A stretch of DNA of 64,000 nt from NCBI GenBank assembly GCA_902793195.1, contig CADBCS010000003.1, forward strand, positions 55,731 through 119,730, read 5' to 3'. Made by a program: the position numbers and the translations under genes. The number at the start of each line of letters is the position of its first letter. The stretch's first letter is position 1. The DNA is from an uncultured Coriobacteriaceae bacterium (lineage in GTDB: Bacteria > Actinomycetota > Coriobacteriia > Coriobacteriales > Atopobiaceae). Shown piece after piece: positions 53,851 to 63,792 of this stretch. The notes beneath the pieces were generated by a model that was not told the origin of the DNA, made no database searches, and worked only from the letters and a program-made list of their open reading frames with translations.

Positions 53851-56800
53851 CTAGCCCAGGCGAATGCCGTCACTTCCGTCAAGCTCCTTGAGCAACGTCG
53901 TTCTAAACTCCTCGACGTAATCGTTTACATCCTGTTCGGACTTGAGCACGCGAATGGGCAAGACGGTACTGCGACTGATCACCTTGACTCCGCCACCATC
54001 AAGCTCAACCGTAATTCCCTTGCCGCCCGCGCCGGTAATTGCCTCGTCGATCTTTCGGAGTTGCGCGTCGTGCCAAGCGTTCATCTGAGCGCCAAGGGTA
54101 TCGAGCTTCGAACAAGTTGCTGCCGCACGCAGGGCATCCGCACGCTCTGAGGCCTCGGATTCCGCGCGACTTGCAATACTCGCCACGGCCTCCACACTTC
54201 CACCTTCGCCCGTGGCGTAGTCCTGAATACTGCTCCTTAAGGCGCCCAGCTTGTCCAGCAGGCTGGCGCGCTTGTTGGCCACAATCGCATCGTAGGCTTC
54301 CCGCACATTTCCGCACAACGTAGGCAGCTGCGGCACGCTGCGGTACGGGTCGCCTGACTCCACAATGCGTTTGACCTCGGTAAGAGCACTCTGCACCGGG
54401 CGGTCACCCTCAATGTACACGCACTCCTCATTCATGGAGTCAACCAGTACCAAGGCATCATCGAACACTGGCTTCTGTGTGGCAAAGAAGTTCTCCACAG
54501 ACTCAAGGTCCTCCGCATTGTCCAGCAAGTCGTCCTCGTTGTCCACGAACGCCCTGAGCAAGGATTCAGGATCCGCGGAATGGCTTAGAATCTCCTTGGC
54601 AAGCCTTGCCGCTTCGACAACGGATTCCTTGCCTGGATAGCGTCCCATAAGATCCGAGTAGTTCGCAGAAAGCAAGTCGCCGTAGTGAGTCGCCCGCTCT
54701 GCTAGGCATTCCCTCACAGCGGCAACCAGCCCGTCCTCGTCGTTGGGAACAATGCGTTTGCTATCCAGGTCCCTAAGCAGGCTACGCGAGCGAGAGACAA
54801 GCGACTGCGGCAGTGCGACGCGCATCTTTACCGACAGCTTGTCTATCTCGTTGGGCTTACGCAGGAAATTGGGCATGCGTGCATCAGTGACCAAGAGCTG
54901 CGCTCCACCATAGCTTACGACCACCTTCTGGTCGTGTATGAGTTGTGCGACTACTGCCGCCACGTCTATCTCTCGCCATCCGTATGGCTTTGCCTGGTAC
55001 TGTCGCTGAATGTCTCCTATGGTGGTTGGCTGATGGGTACGGGCACGCGCATCCAAAAAACGCTCAACCTCCTTGGCAGCCTCGTCGTTTCCACCACCTG
55101 TACCAGCAAGGGCACGTTGGTCACGGCCTGCAAGAATGTTGCGGATGTCCGCATCACTCTGTACCGGGGCACCAACAAGACTTGCCTTGGTAAACACGGC
55201 GTCAACGAGCTTGTCCAGCACACCATCAATCTTTTGCTTTGCGTTTGCCGCGCTCACCTGCACCTTATGACCATCGACGAAGGTCCTAGAGCGAAGTATG
55301 GCATCTGCTATGAGCTCTCGCGCCTGACCTTCGGCCTCATTCATCTCCAAGCCCTTGGCCTCCACGATCCTGCGCTTGCTCGCAGCCATGGCTTCCTTGC
55401 TGTGCGTCTGTATGTACTTCTTGATCTTTGCCGCACCATACAGCACTTCGTAGTAGTCGCTCTGCGTGGAAAGCACCACGAACGCCTGTCCCGTGGACGC
55501 GAGCTCGAGCTCAGCATCGGATGCATCAGCGTATTGTGAGCTTGCCATGGTCACCACGTCGAGCTTCATCCCGCCCGACGATATGCCATGAATCGCACCG
55601 TCAACGTAGCGATCGAAGGGATAGTCGTTGGCACCCTTACGGTACTTGCGGATGTTGTACAAACCATCGAACACAATGGTCTTTACGCGCTCAATCACGG
55701 CAGACGGATCAATCTGCTCGTCTCGAATCTCTCGAGCAACGTCCTGCTCCTCATCGGTGAGGAAGGCGTACCGCTCGCCGGCACGCGACACGTAGTTCTG
55801 CTTTACCAGACGATCCAAAGACCCCTTTACCCGCTCCCTTAACGCAACCTTGTCGACTTCGATGTCCTCCACCATGAGGATTGCCACGTTGCCTAGCGTG
55901 GGCTTTACGTCCGCGATGTAGTTGATGAGGTAGAGAACCTTGAGCACGTTCACATCCTCGGGCATAAGACCAAGGTTCTCGTTCGCTGCCCTGCGACACC
56001 GCTCGAAGACCTGCTTGATGCCGTGGTCGAACTCCTTCTCCAACGTGTTAAAGAAGCGCCAAAACGGCACAAGAGAGGTCTCGGATCCATCTTCCACCGA
56101 CTGCGCCGCCTCCTGGTAGCTGGAGAGCATGCTGCGTTCGCCCGTGGAGAGGCTCTTTCCTTGATAGCCGTGTTTGCGTACCTCCTTGAGCACATTGGGC
56201 ATGAGCGTAAACTGGTATCCAACAAACGGGAAGCTCTGAACGAACTCACGCTCACTCGCATAGCCCCGCAAGTCGCCACGTGAGTCCTCAAAGGTAAACA
56301 GGTTCTTGAGCACCGGCGACTTCTTGCCGTATTCGTTTGCAAGCAGCACACGCGCCGTGTCGTTTTTCTCGAGCACACGTCGTTTGATGACCTCGTCCAC
56401 GCTTGAGGACGAGAGCGATAGTCGCGTAGAGAATCGCCCCTGAATCTTGGAGAAGTCCATGCTCACGACGCTCATCATCTCATCGATGGCTTCTTGGCTG
56501 GTTACTACCATCCACACGCGGCCGTTGCATTTGTCGCAGAACTGCTCCACAAGCGTTTGCAGATTAAGCATGCGCGACACGTCACCGTTGAGATATTGGC
56601 CCATCTCGTCGACCATGAACAGCAGACGGAATGTGTCGCCGCATTCCCGCTCGCGCCGCTCCGCATACTCCTCAATGTCAGCCACAAGCTCGCCAAAGTC
56701 CACCGTAACGGACTCGGTGCTGTCGGCCCAGTCGGTTACGGACTGGATGGAGAGTCCTGCCGCTCTGTTTGCCGCCTCGGCAACCTCCTCGCCAAACATG

Positions 56801-57402
56801 TCGTAGCTTTCGCGGTCCTCCACCCACGGCACACCAGTTATATCCTCGTACGCCGCCCGGAACTCCGCCGTCTTGCCACGGTCGTCGATCATCTTCTCAA
56901 AGCGAGCGAGCTTGTAGTCACGACCATAAAACCCCAAGTGATCGTAAAACACGTGGGCGATAGAGCGAAGCACCGCAGTCTCGGAGGTGTCGCCCTCCTT
57001 GTAGCCGCCACCCTTCTCGTCTATGTTAAACAGAATGGTCTCGGCGTTTACACGCGACGCGCGCGCTATCTTTGCGAAGGTCATGGCATCGTCGAACTTG
57101 TCTTCAAAGTAGTCAACGGCAGCGCGACCGTTCACTCGACGGTTCTCCAGCAAATAGCTCAGCATCTTGAGGAAATGGGATTTACCAGAGCCAAAGTATC
57201 CCTGAATCCAAACGCCGACGTTACGCTCTGGATGCTCCAGACCCCTCTCGTAGGCATAGAAGAAATCGTCGAAATGGCGCTGGAGTTCGCGCGTGACCAC
57301 GTACTCCTCGAGCTCCTGCGCAACGGTGTCTTCCTCACTCACGGACACAACGCCATTGATGTAGCGGTCGATGTCCTTTTGGAACATGTCGTGAATACGC
57401 AT
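53851..57402 (-). CDS. brxC: BREX P-loop protein BrxC
   Basis: A 1183-aa BrxC, the large ATPase of BREX. N-terminus MRIHDMFQKDIDRYINGVV; Walker A GYFGSGKSHFLKML near residue 72; LLFMVDEMGQYLNGD as Walker B; a helical C-terminal half. Length and motifs are normal for type 1. Core component required for methylation or defence in studied systems. It follows brxB by 12 bases and precedes the PglX C-terminal gene. Confidence 0.94.
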   Translation of the reverse strand: MRIHDMFQKDIDRYINGVVSVSEEDTVAQELEEYVVTRELQRHFDDFFYAYERGLEHPERNVGVWIQGYFGSGKSHFLKMLSYLLENRRVNGRAAVDYFEDKFDDAMTFAKIARASRVNAETILFNIDEKGGGYKEGDTSETAVLRSIAHVFYDHLGFYGRDYKLARFEKMIDDRGKTAEFRAAYEDITGVPWVEDRESYDMFGEEVAEAANRAAGLSIQSVTDWADSTESVTVDFGELVADIEEYAERRERECGDTFRLLFMVDEMGQYLNGDVSRMLNLQTLVEQFCDKCNGRVWMVVTSQEAIDEMMSVVSMDFSKIQGRFSTRLSLSSSSVDEVIKRRVLEKNDTARVLLANEYGKKSPVLKNLFTFEDSRGDLRGYASEREFVQSFPFVGYQFTLMPNVLKEVRKHGYQGKSLSTGERSMLSSYQEAAQSVEDGSETSLVPFWRFFNTLEKEFDHGIKQVFERCRRAANENLGLMPEDVNVLKVLYLINYIADVKPTLGNVAILMVEDIEVDKVALRERVKGSLDRLVKQNYVSRAGERYAFLTDEEQDVAREIRDEQIDPSAVIERVKTIVFDGLYNIRKYRKGANDYPFDRYVDGAIHGISSGGMKLDVVTMASSQYADASDAELELASTGQAFVVLSTQSDYYEVLYGAAKIKKYIQTHSKEAMAASKRRIVEAKGLEMNEAEGQARELIADAILRSRTFVDGHKVQVSAANAKQKIDGVLDKLVDAVFTKASLVGAPVQSDADIRNILAGRDQRALAGTGGGNDEAAKEVERFLDARARTHQPTTIGDIQRQYQAKPYGWREIDVAAVVAQLIHDQKVVVSYGGAQLLVTDARMPNFLRKPNEIDKLSVKMRVALPQSLVSRSRSLLRDLDSKRIVPNDEDGLVAAVRECLAERATHYGDLLSANYSDLMGRYPGKESVVEAARLAKEILSHSADPESLLRAFVDNEDDLLDNAEDLESVENFFATQKPVFDDALVLVDSMNEECVYIEGDRPVQSALTEVKRIVESGDPYRSVPQLPTLCGNVREAYDAIVANKRASLLDKLGALRSSIQDYATGEGGSVEAVASIASRAESEASERADALRAAATCSKLDTLGAQMNAWHDAQLRKIDEAITGAGGKGITVELDGGGVKVISRSTVLPIRVLKSEQDVNDYVEEFRTTLLKELDGSDGIRLG

Positions 57403-57414
57403 GGGAGAGCCTTT

Positions 57415-58014
57415 CTATACGAGGTCGAACGCACGGTAGTAGTTGCCGTCCGAGAGCTTGCCAAAGAGGCTGAGCGACCCACCATCGTAGGTACCCGGAT
57501 AGGCAACCACGATTGGCACGTCGCGGAAGGTTGACTGCATGTTGTTGAGGACGTTATGAACGCGCATAAACGGGTATACCTCGCCCACCCCAGTAATGAT
57601 GAGCACGTCACCAGGCTCGTGGGGTTGCCAGTTTATTTCCTCGACGAATGCCTGTGGCTTGGCTATTCTCTGCAATTGCTTGAGCATGCCGTCGGGATCG
57701 CGCTTCTGTTCCTGTATGGGTAGGCGGTCCAGTATGCGCTTGTTCTCACAAATGCGCAGAAGGATGTCGTAGAGGTTGCACAGGTGGATGCTTGCACGGG
57801 TTTCGTTGGTGCCCAGCTTGCCAGCCTTGGAGTCCTTGCAGAGGCGATAGAAATAGTCGCGTGCCTCGTACTCGAGCGTGGGATCATAGCAAAAGGTGAA
57901 GATGCCAGCCTCGTTGCCAAGTCCCTTGTTCGCAAGGAAGTCAGCGTCACACAGGCGCGCGCGAAGAGACGAGCAGCGCTGGTTGAAGTTCTCTCGCTGC
58001 AATGGCGTAGCCAT
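57415..58014 (-). CDS. brxB: BREX protein BrxB (DUF1788)
   Basis: A 199-aa DUF1788 protein: NFNQRCSSLRARLCDADFL, FTFCYDPTLEYEARDYF, DVLIITGVGEVYPFMRVHNVLN and VVAYPGTYDGGSLSLFG. Small core protein of BREX type 1 of unknown mechanism. Its ATG directly abuts the brxA stop. Confidence 0.92.
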   Translation of the reverse strand: MATPLQRENFNQRCSSLRARLCDADFLANKGLGNEAGIFTFCYDPTLEYEARDYFYRLCKDSKAGKLGTNETRASIHLCNLYDILLRICENKRILDRLPIQEQKRDPDGMLKQLQRIAKPQAFVEEINWQPHEPGDVLIITGVGEVYPFMRVHNVLNNMQSTFRDVPIVVAYPGTYDGGSLSLFGKLSDGNYYRAFDLV

Positions 58015-58629
58015 TTAAAACACCCCCTGAGCAGTAAAAGCCGCAAGCACCTCGTAGTCGTCCTTTGCCAGAATGGCACTCTTAACGTCAAAGTCCAAAA
58101 AAAAGGTGTCGAGCCGAGTGGCACGCGCGTTGGCGAGCATGCCGCACTCTATGAGGCATTTGCGCAGGACCTGCTTGATCTTCTTGAGGGTTGCATCCGA
58201 GAGCATCGCAATGTTGGGATACTCTACCTGGATGCGCGTGATGTAGGCGTTCATCTCCATGGGACCAAGGGCATAGTCGTATTCGGCGTAATGCCTACCG
58301 ATCTCGTTGACCATGAAGTCGCGCACGAGCGGATAGGTGCATATCATGGCGTAGAGGTTTGCCTGGGCGGCGGCTTCGGGTGATCCGGTGGCGATGATAC
58401 GCACGATGTCCTCGCTGTCCACGGCGTTTATGCGCTTGACGCACACCTGCGCGATATTTCCCACCATGCGCTCGGTGGGGTACTGAATGAGGTTCTGGTC
58501 CTTTATGCGCGCAATAATCTCGTCGTCACTGAGTCCCTCGAGCTTTAGTTGGCACGCCACGCGCATTTCGCGCAGTAGGAACTGCTCCCGTGTGATGTAC
58601 GCTCCTTCGAGCTTGCCCCCCGTTGGCAT
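58015..58629 (-). CDS. brxA: BREX protein BrxA (DUF1819)
   Basis: A 204-aa DUF1819 protein: YITREQFLLREMRVACQLKLEG, ERMVGNIAQVCVKRINAV, YALGPMEMNAYITRIQVEYP. BrxA is a small DNA-binding core protein, first in BREX type 1 operons, as here. ATG 58629 has AGGGGGTG about 7 bases upstream; the start 12 codons earlier (58665) is weaker. The 120 bases upstream should contain the operon promoter. Confidence 0.92.
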   Translation of the reverse strand: MPTGGKLEGAYITREQFLLREMRVACQLKLEGLSDDEIIARIKDQNLIQYPTERMVGNIAQVCVKRINAVDSEDIVRIIATGSPEAAAQANLYAMICTYPLVRDFMVNEIGRHYAEYDYALGPMEMNAYITRIQVEYPNIAMLSDATLKKIKQVLRKCLIECGMLANARATRLDTFFLDFDVKSAILAKDDYEVLAAFTAQGVF

Positions 58630-58785
58630 CGGGTGCACCCCCTTGAATAACTGATGCACTGACATACGAACTCAATTGTAGGCGAGGTGACGCAGCGTCT
58701 TTGCCACGCATCTACGAGCGGAGCACGGCAGTGAGACTACCATCCCTTCCATCCAACGATGGCGTCCAGCGGACCTCTTGTCTCC

Positions 58786-61700
58786 TCAAGCAACCACTCC
58801 GTTGAGCAGACGGGAAAGCACACCCCTGGCTCCCCCACGCGTCATGTGCAACTGGTCGTACTGATTGGAGTAGTTGCACAGGCACGTGTAGCAACACGAA
58901 TCCTCATCGCAGCAGTTGTTGCTCACGAGCTCAAGGGCTCGCTCCACGACCTCCTCAACGCAATCCTTGAGCCTAAACGCACGACCCGCCCCACCAGGCA
59001 CCGTGTCGTAGATAATCATCGAGCACTTTCGGTCGGAGTGCACCTCAAAGGCCGCGATGCCAAGCTCGCTTGATGGTATCTCGAGCAGCTGGGTCGCCGC
59101 GTTGAATATGGCCCACTTGGCCCCAATCCAATCGTCCTCTTCCAAAGTCGCTTTCGCTGGCAAGAGCTCCATGTCGAGCTTGATAACGTCCGACACGAAC
59201 TCCGTGCCAAGCGACGAAATGTGCTGCAGGTTCTCGCAGGAGCAGTAGCGTTGCCTTGGCCATTTGCCAACAGCTCCATGGGTGGGTTGAGCGGCGCCGC
59301 AACGAATGCACACGTTAAACCCTTGCCCAGCGGGACCAAGGTTGGTGAGGACGATGCGACCGTTCGTCGATGCCCGCAGTCCTATCCTGCCTCCCGCAAA
59401 CTCCAGCTGCTTGGATACGCTGTCCTTTTCCCAACGTTCCCAAAAGTTCGCCTTGGTAAAGCCATAGTTCCTGGGACGGCGCTCGCCCACCCCACGGCTG
59501 TTGACCAACTCGCCCTCAAAGCCATCAGAAGGAATTATCAAGCGATGGTTGAGAAAGACGTCTGCGCCACAACGTGGGCATGCAACGTGTTTGTTGTCGG
59601 TGTCCTCAGCCCAACCAAAGGCATTGCACTTCCCGCAGTACCCGTACGCACGCACGTGCAGGGGCTTGTCGGGTATCTTTCGAATGCCGATCGATCGCCA
59701 CACCTTCTTGCGGGCAACGATCTCGCTTCCTGGAGCATACTCGCGAATGGCAAGTGAGAGACCACGCGAGAGGTCAAGGGTTTTTCCCGTCGTCTTTCCC
59801 TCGTCCTCGCTCAGTCGCATGCCAACAAGATCGGTTGGGAACCCGTACTTTGGCAGCACGCCGTTCTCGGCCAGGATGCTTATGGTGTTTCTCTTCTTAA
59901 CACTATCCTGCTGGTCGGCCTTCCAGTAGGCGAGCTTGTTCTTGCCCTCCGCTTGCGCACGGTCGATGGCTTCCTGCAGACGGTCGTAGTCATCCTTTTG
60001 GCGGGCGTGCGCCTGCACAAGACGACCATAATCCGGGTCCACGAGCGCATCGATCCAGCCCCAGTCGCTCAGGTCCACACCAGTCATGTCGTCTGGTCGC
60101 AGCGCCTCTTTGGGCAGGAATCGCTCCACCTGGCGTCTAATCGAATCCGGATGACCGCGCAGGTACGACTCGATTCTTCGCATACCCTCCGGACGGTCTT
60201 CCTTGAGGGACAGGAACTCATCGAAGTGGGAGGAGAACTGCTCGCCCTGCTCCACGTCACGGAAGTATTGCGACAGGGCGACGGCAAACACATGGCGCAC
60301 GGCAATGGTGGCGTTGGAGAGGTAGCAGGAGGGTGGCGCAATCTCCCCCTTTACGATGCGGTCGGGATGCACGTAATAGGCAAGGTCGTGCGGACGCAAG
60401 CGAGCGAACGTGACCGCGAAGCCTGGCATGCCGGCGCGTCGTCCCGTGCGTCCCGCTCGCTGCGCGTAATTTGCGGGCGACGGCGGCACGTCACGCAGGA
60501 AGACGGCGCGCAAGTCGCCCACATCAACGCCAAGCTCAAAGGTCGTGGTGCAGCTCAACACGTTTATCTTGCCTGCAATAAACTCATTTTGGAACGTACG
60601 CGCCTCGTCGGATGAGAGCTGGGCGGTGTGTTCCTCAATGCGAATAGGCTTTGGCTCGTCGTGGTAGGTCTTCTTGTAATAATCGTCTTTTGAGAACCCT
60701 GGCCGTTGCGCTATCGCCATCAATTCGCCGTCGCACTTGCGCGTGGGGCAGACGCCACCGGTGTCGTAATAGGTCTCGCAACCGCACTTGCTGCACACGT
60801 AACCAGTAACATCGCCTTTCGATATGCTAAAGCCCCAGAGGATTGGGTCGATGAGCCAGCCGCCTTTTGCGTCAATCATGTACTTACGGCGTGTCGACAC
60901 AACCCCCAGAATCTGCGTAATCGCCTTGTAGAACACATTAAGCATTTGCGTTTCGGCATCCGCAGTGAGCTCTGTGCCAAACCGACGTTTTACGTAACGA
61001 CGGAGGAACTCCCGACGCTGATTGGGGCTGCTTGCAGAACCAGTGAACAGGATGACCCTCCTATTCGGGAGCGAGGACCTACAGGGGTCGGTACTCACCG
61101 GACGAATGCCTGTATGCACGTGCTGGAAGTCGAACACCCCTCTATCACGCTTGAGCGCACCACGCTCACGCAAGGTCTCCAGGCATCGTCTCATCAGTAC
61201 CTCCGCATCACTGGCATCCCACGATAGCCCCGTGATTTGGGTGATTGCCATGGCTATGCGCCTTAGATAACTCGATCCCTGGGAGCCATGCAAGAACTTG
61301 AGGTATGCGTATGGCTTGACCTTAACAACCCCCAGGCCCTCAAGACTGTTCCTCGAGTCCTCGGCCATGAGCTCGTCCATGATCGCCGCCAACGCCCGAT
61401 TGTAACGGTCCGCCTTGCTCGCGCTCGTGAACTCGCCAAAACCGTTTCCAAAGGTCTTAGGGTCACGGTCCCGGACCCAACGGGCAAGCTCCTCGCAGTT
61501 GCACGACGCATCCTGGGCAAGCTCCTCGATGCCCTCTCTGAGAATCTGCCTAATGGTGATGCGCTCGTAAGTGCGCTGGAAGGCCGGCGCGAAGAAGGCG
61601 GCATCCTGTCGACGGTCCGAGAAGCATATAATGCTTCCCGGATTGTCGTCATCATGTTTGGCGGTGTCCTCAGATCCGTCGTTGATGTCCAGAGCGATGT

Positions 61701-62364
61701 CAAGGTCCAGCATCAAATCGGACGCCCAACCGTCATTGCCGAAACCTTTGTCTACCCGCAAGTTTTCCTCATCTGCCGCCTCACGCTGTTCGCCGTCATC
61801 GAAGGCGGGAACGGCACGCACCAACTCGTAGCACACGATGCTTCCCGCTGCCTCCGGCGATACGCGCATGGGCTGAATCGCGTAGCGGTTCGAATAACCG
61901 CAGTGATGGCAGCGGGCATCTTCTTGCTCCTCTCCCGCATCCTTCTCGTACAGCGCCACCGGAATGCGATTCGCTTTGGGATGGTCGAAGCGATGCTTCG
62001 TCGACTCCTGGTCCCTGTCGATTGACCCGCACTCAGGACAGAGCCACAGCAACTCTTCCTCGCCATCCACATCGGTTGCTGGGTCTGGAGACTCGATAAT
62101 GCGGAAGTAGCGTTTGGGAGCAAAGTCCTCTTCCAGTGACGTCGTGCCCTCATGCTTTGGGTCAATCCAAGGTACCGCGTTCTCTTCGCGCGAGTCGGCC
62201 GTACGGTTCTTTCCGAGGATGTACGCCTGTCCGCAGTGACGGCACACCGAGACCTCGTACATGGGCACTGAGTAGTCTCCAAATGCCGACTCCCCACTCA
62301 CGCCCCTTATGCTTGTGAGTCGGTTCTTCGACAGGTTGAGGAACATCCCTCGAGCGTTGGGCAT
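58786..62364 (-). CDS. COG1205-type helicase, C-terminal part with DUF1998 (split gene)
   Basis: The second half of a large DNA helicase: the insert with Cys pairs (CRHCGQAY, CPECGSID, CHHCGYSN), the RecA2 motifs (LSCTTTFELGVDVGDLRAV, QRAGRTGRRAG), another zinc ribbon (CGKCNAFGW...CPRCGADV) and the C-terminal DUF1998 module with IYDTVPGGAGRAF and CCYTCLCNYSNQYDQLH. It is out of frame with the N-terminal half and overlaps it. ATG 62364 has GGAGG 9 bases upstream, so it might be made as a separate chain. Related helicases are MrfA/YprA and the helicases of Druantia and DISARM; none of the other genes of those systems is seen. Confidence 0.8.
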   Translation of the reverse strand: MPNARGMFLNLSKNRLTSIRGVSGESAFGDYSVPMYEVSVCRHCGQAYILGKNRTADSREENAVPWIDPKHEGTTSLEEDFAPKRYFRIIESPDPATDVDGEEELLWLCPECGSIDRDQESTKHRFDHPKANRIPVALYEKDAGEEQEDARCHHCGYSNRYAIQPMRVSPEAAGSIVCYELVRAVPAFDDGEQREAADEENLRVDKGFGNDGWASDLMLDLDIALDINDGSEDTAKHDDDNPGSIICFSDRRQDAAFFAPAFQRTYERITIRQILREGIEELAQDASCNCEELARWVRDRDPKTFGNGFGEFTSASKADRYNRALAAIMDELMAEDSRNSLEGLGVVKVKPYAYLKFLHGSQGSSYLRRIAMAITQITGLSWDASDAEVLMRRCLETLRERGALKRDRGVFDFQHVHTGIRPVSTDPCRSSLPNRRVILFTGSASSPNQRREFLRRYVKRRFGTELTADAETQMLNVFYKAITQILGVVSTRRKYMIDAKGGWLIDPILWGFSISKGDVTGYVCSKCGCETYYDTGGVCPTRKCDGELMAIAQRPGFSKDDYYKKTYHDEPKPIRIEEHTAQLSSDEARTFQNEFIAGKINVLSCTTTFELGVDVGDLRAVFLRDVPPSPANYAQRAGRTGRRAGMPGFAVTFARLRPHDLAYYVHPDRIVKGEIAPPSCYLSNATIAVRHVFAVALSQYFRDVEQGEQFSSHFDEFLSLKEDRPEGMRRIESYLRGHPDSIRRQVERFLPKEALRPDDMTGVDLSDWGWIDALVDPDYGRLVQAHARQKDDYDRLQEAIDRAQAEGKNKLAYWKADQQDSVKKRNTISILAENGVLPKYGFPTDLVGMRLSEDEGKTTGKTLDLSRGLSLAIREYAPGSEIVARKKVWRSIGIRKIPDKPLHVRAYGYCGKCNAFGWAEDTDNKHVACPRCGADVFLNHRLIIPSDGFEGELVNSRGVGERRPRNYGFTKANFWERWEKDSVSKQLEFAGGRIGLRASTNGRIVLTNLGPAGQGFNVCIRCGAAQPTHGAVGKWPRQRYCSCENLQHISSLGTEFVSDVIKLDMELLPAKATLEEDDWIGAKWAIFNAATQLLEIPSSELGIAAFEVHSDRKCSMIIYDTVPGGAGRAFRLKDCVEEVVERALELVSNNCCDEDSCCYTCLCNYSNQYDQLHMTRGGARGVLSRLLNGVVA

Positions 62365-63739
62365 ACGAAAGGACCTCCACGATGTTTGCAAAGCGATGTT
62401 GGCTGGCCTTGTCACCGCCAAGGCCAGGAATATGCAGAGACTCTAGCTCATCCGCGTTAGTAAGGTCAATCAGGTCGCGCGACGCAGCGACGCTCACCAG
62501 CGCCCTCGTGAGCTCCTCGCTGAGCAAGGCCTTGCCAAGGCACAGAGCCACATGCCCCTCTTCGCATCCTCGCATCGTTTCGTACACATCGCGTGGCGCT
62601 CCGCCACGCTCCAGGATTGCCGCTAGGCGTTGGCGATCGGCGTGCTCCCCCTCGACGGTGGGAAGGATTGCCGCAATGTCGTTCCAGGCATCGAGGTCGA
62701 GCGTCCAGCGCGCCTCATCCGCAAGCGCAACGTCAGGCTTGTCTCGTTCGCTGGTGATGACGTCAATGTCCTTTTTCGGGTCCGTCTCGAAGTGCTCGCC
62801 AAAGAGGTCGCTAGCGAACTTCGCGATCTTGGACAGGTCCTCATCGCTATCGGAGCCGATGGTTGCACTTGTGGCATAGCAGTGCAGGCGCAGCTCGTGG
62901 CCCACTTCGGATTCCACGCGTGCTTTGAGTCGGCGCAGCAGCAAGGCAATCTCCGATCCCAGCGCACCCGAATACACGTGGGCCTCGTCAATGGAAAGAT
63001 GACGCCAACGACTGCCAAACGCATGGCCAAACAGCTTGGCATCGCTTGGCCTGAGCAGCATGTACTCAAGCATCGAGTAGTTGGTGAGCAGGATGTTTGG
63101 CGGCGTTGCTTGCATCTCTTCTCGTGAGATGAGCTCGTTTGGAAGCCGCTGCCTCTTGGGGTTTTCCTTCCACCACTTTTCCATGGCATCGCCAAGGGAA
63201 TGCTCGGTCTCCCCCGTGTACCGGCCAAACGTGATGCTCGTTCCCGCAAGAAGCTCCCGCAAGCGTTTGAGCTGGTCGTTCGCGAGCGCGTTCATGGGAT
63301 ACAGCAAAATGGCGCGGATACCCGCACTTGGTCCCTCCCGCTCGAATTCCGCAAGGATGTCGTTGAGTATGGGAAGCAGGAAGCACTCGGTCTTGCCGGA
63401 GCCAGTGCCGGTCACCACGATGTAGTTCCGTCCGTCATGCGCTTTGCGAACGGCACGCTCCTGATGGCGATAGAGCTTCCTGTCTGCATCGATGCCACCC
63501 AGCGAGAGCATGGACTCGCAAAAGACGCCTTTGCCCACCAGATCGCGGATGGAGCACGACGGTTTGTACGGCCAGGCCATCTCGAGATAGGGGCCCTTGG
63601 ACAAGAACCGCGGTTCGGCAAGGAGGTCGGTAAGCTGCCGCTGGTAATCCTCATTGTCAAAGTGTATGGTCGTGGACAAATACTCCTGATACGCATTCTC
63701 AATACATCTTGATGCGTCAATGGGATCGAACCTCTTCAT
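62162..63739 (-). CDS. COG1205-type helicase, N-terminal part (split gene)
   Basis: First half of the helicase: YRHQERAVRKAHDGRNYIVV, Walker A VTGTGSGKTECFLLPIL, LLYPMNALANDQLKRL, NILLTNYSMLEYMLLRP, the DEAH box LSIDEAHVYSG and SATIGSD. Family sequence ends near 62370 (HRFANIVEVLSYAQR); the remaining codons to 62162 are out-of-frame sequence over the second half. One extra base near 62360-62380 explains the break. As a single protein the two would make about 1650 aa. Confidence 0.8.
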   Translation of the reverse strand: MKRFDPIDASRCIENAYQEYLSTTIHFDNEDYQRQLTDLLAEPRFLSKGPYLEMAWPYKPSCSIRDLVGKGVFCESMLSLGGIDADRKLYRHQERAVRKAHDGRNYIVVTGTGSGKTECFLLPILNDILAEFEREGPSAGIRAILLYPMNALANDQLKRLRELLAGTSITFGRYTGETEHSLGDAMEKWWKENPKRQRLPNELISREEMQATPPNILLTNYSMLEYMLLRPSDAKLFGHAFGSRWRHLSIDEAHVYSGALGSEIALLLRRLKARVESEVGHELRLHCYATSATIGSDSDEDLSKIAKFASDLFGEHFETDPKKDIDVITSERDKPDVALADEARWTLDLDAWNDIAAILPTVEGEHADRQRLAAILERGGAPRDVYETMRGCEEGHVALCLGKALLSEELTRALVSVAASRDLIDLTNADELESLHIPGLGGDKASQHRFANIVEVLSYAQRSRDVPQPVEEPTHKHKGREWGVGIWRLLSAHVRGLGVPSLRTGVHPRKEPYGRLARRERGTLD

Positions 63740-63792
63740 TGCCAGTTACCCCTCCCTCTCATGCTCGTCTTTGCGGCACGTGCATCCATTTG

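Noticed and set aside
52858..54150. 430-codon plus-strand frame across the PglX C-terminal gene and brxC
   Set aside because: Antisense shadow of two well-identified genes; it is rich in Val/Leu/His from reversed codons and has no ribosome site.
58786..63739. Calling the helicase part of DISARM or Druantia
   Set aside because: The fold is shared with those helicases, but no DrmB/DrmC, methylase or Dru partner is visible in the window; the next gene is cut off.
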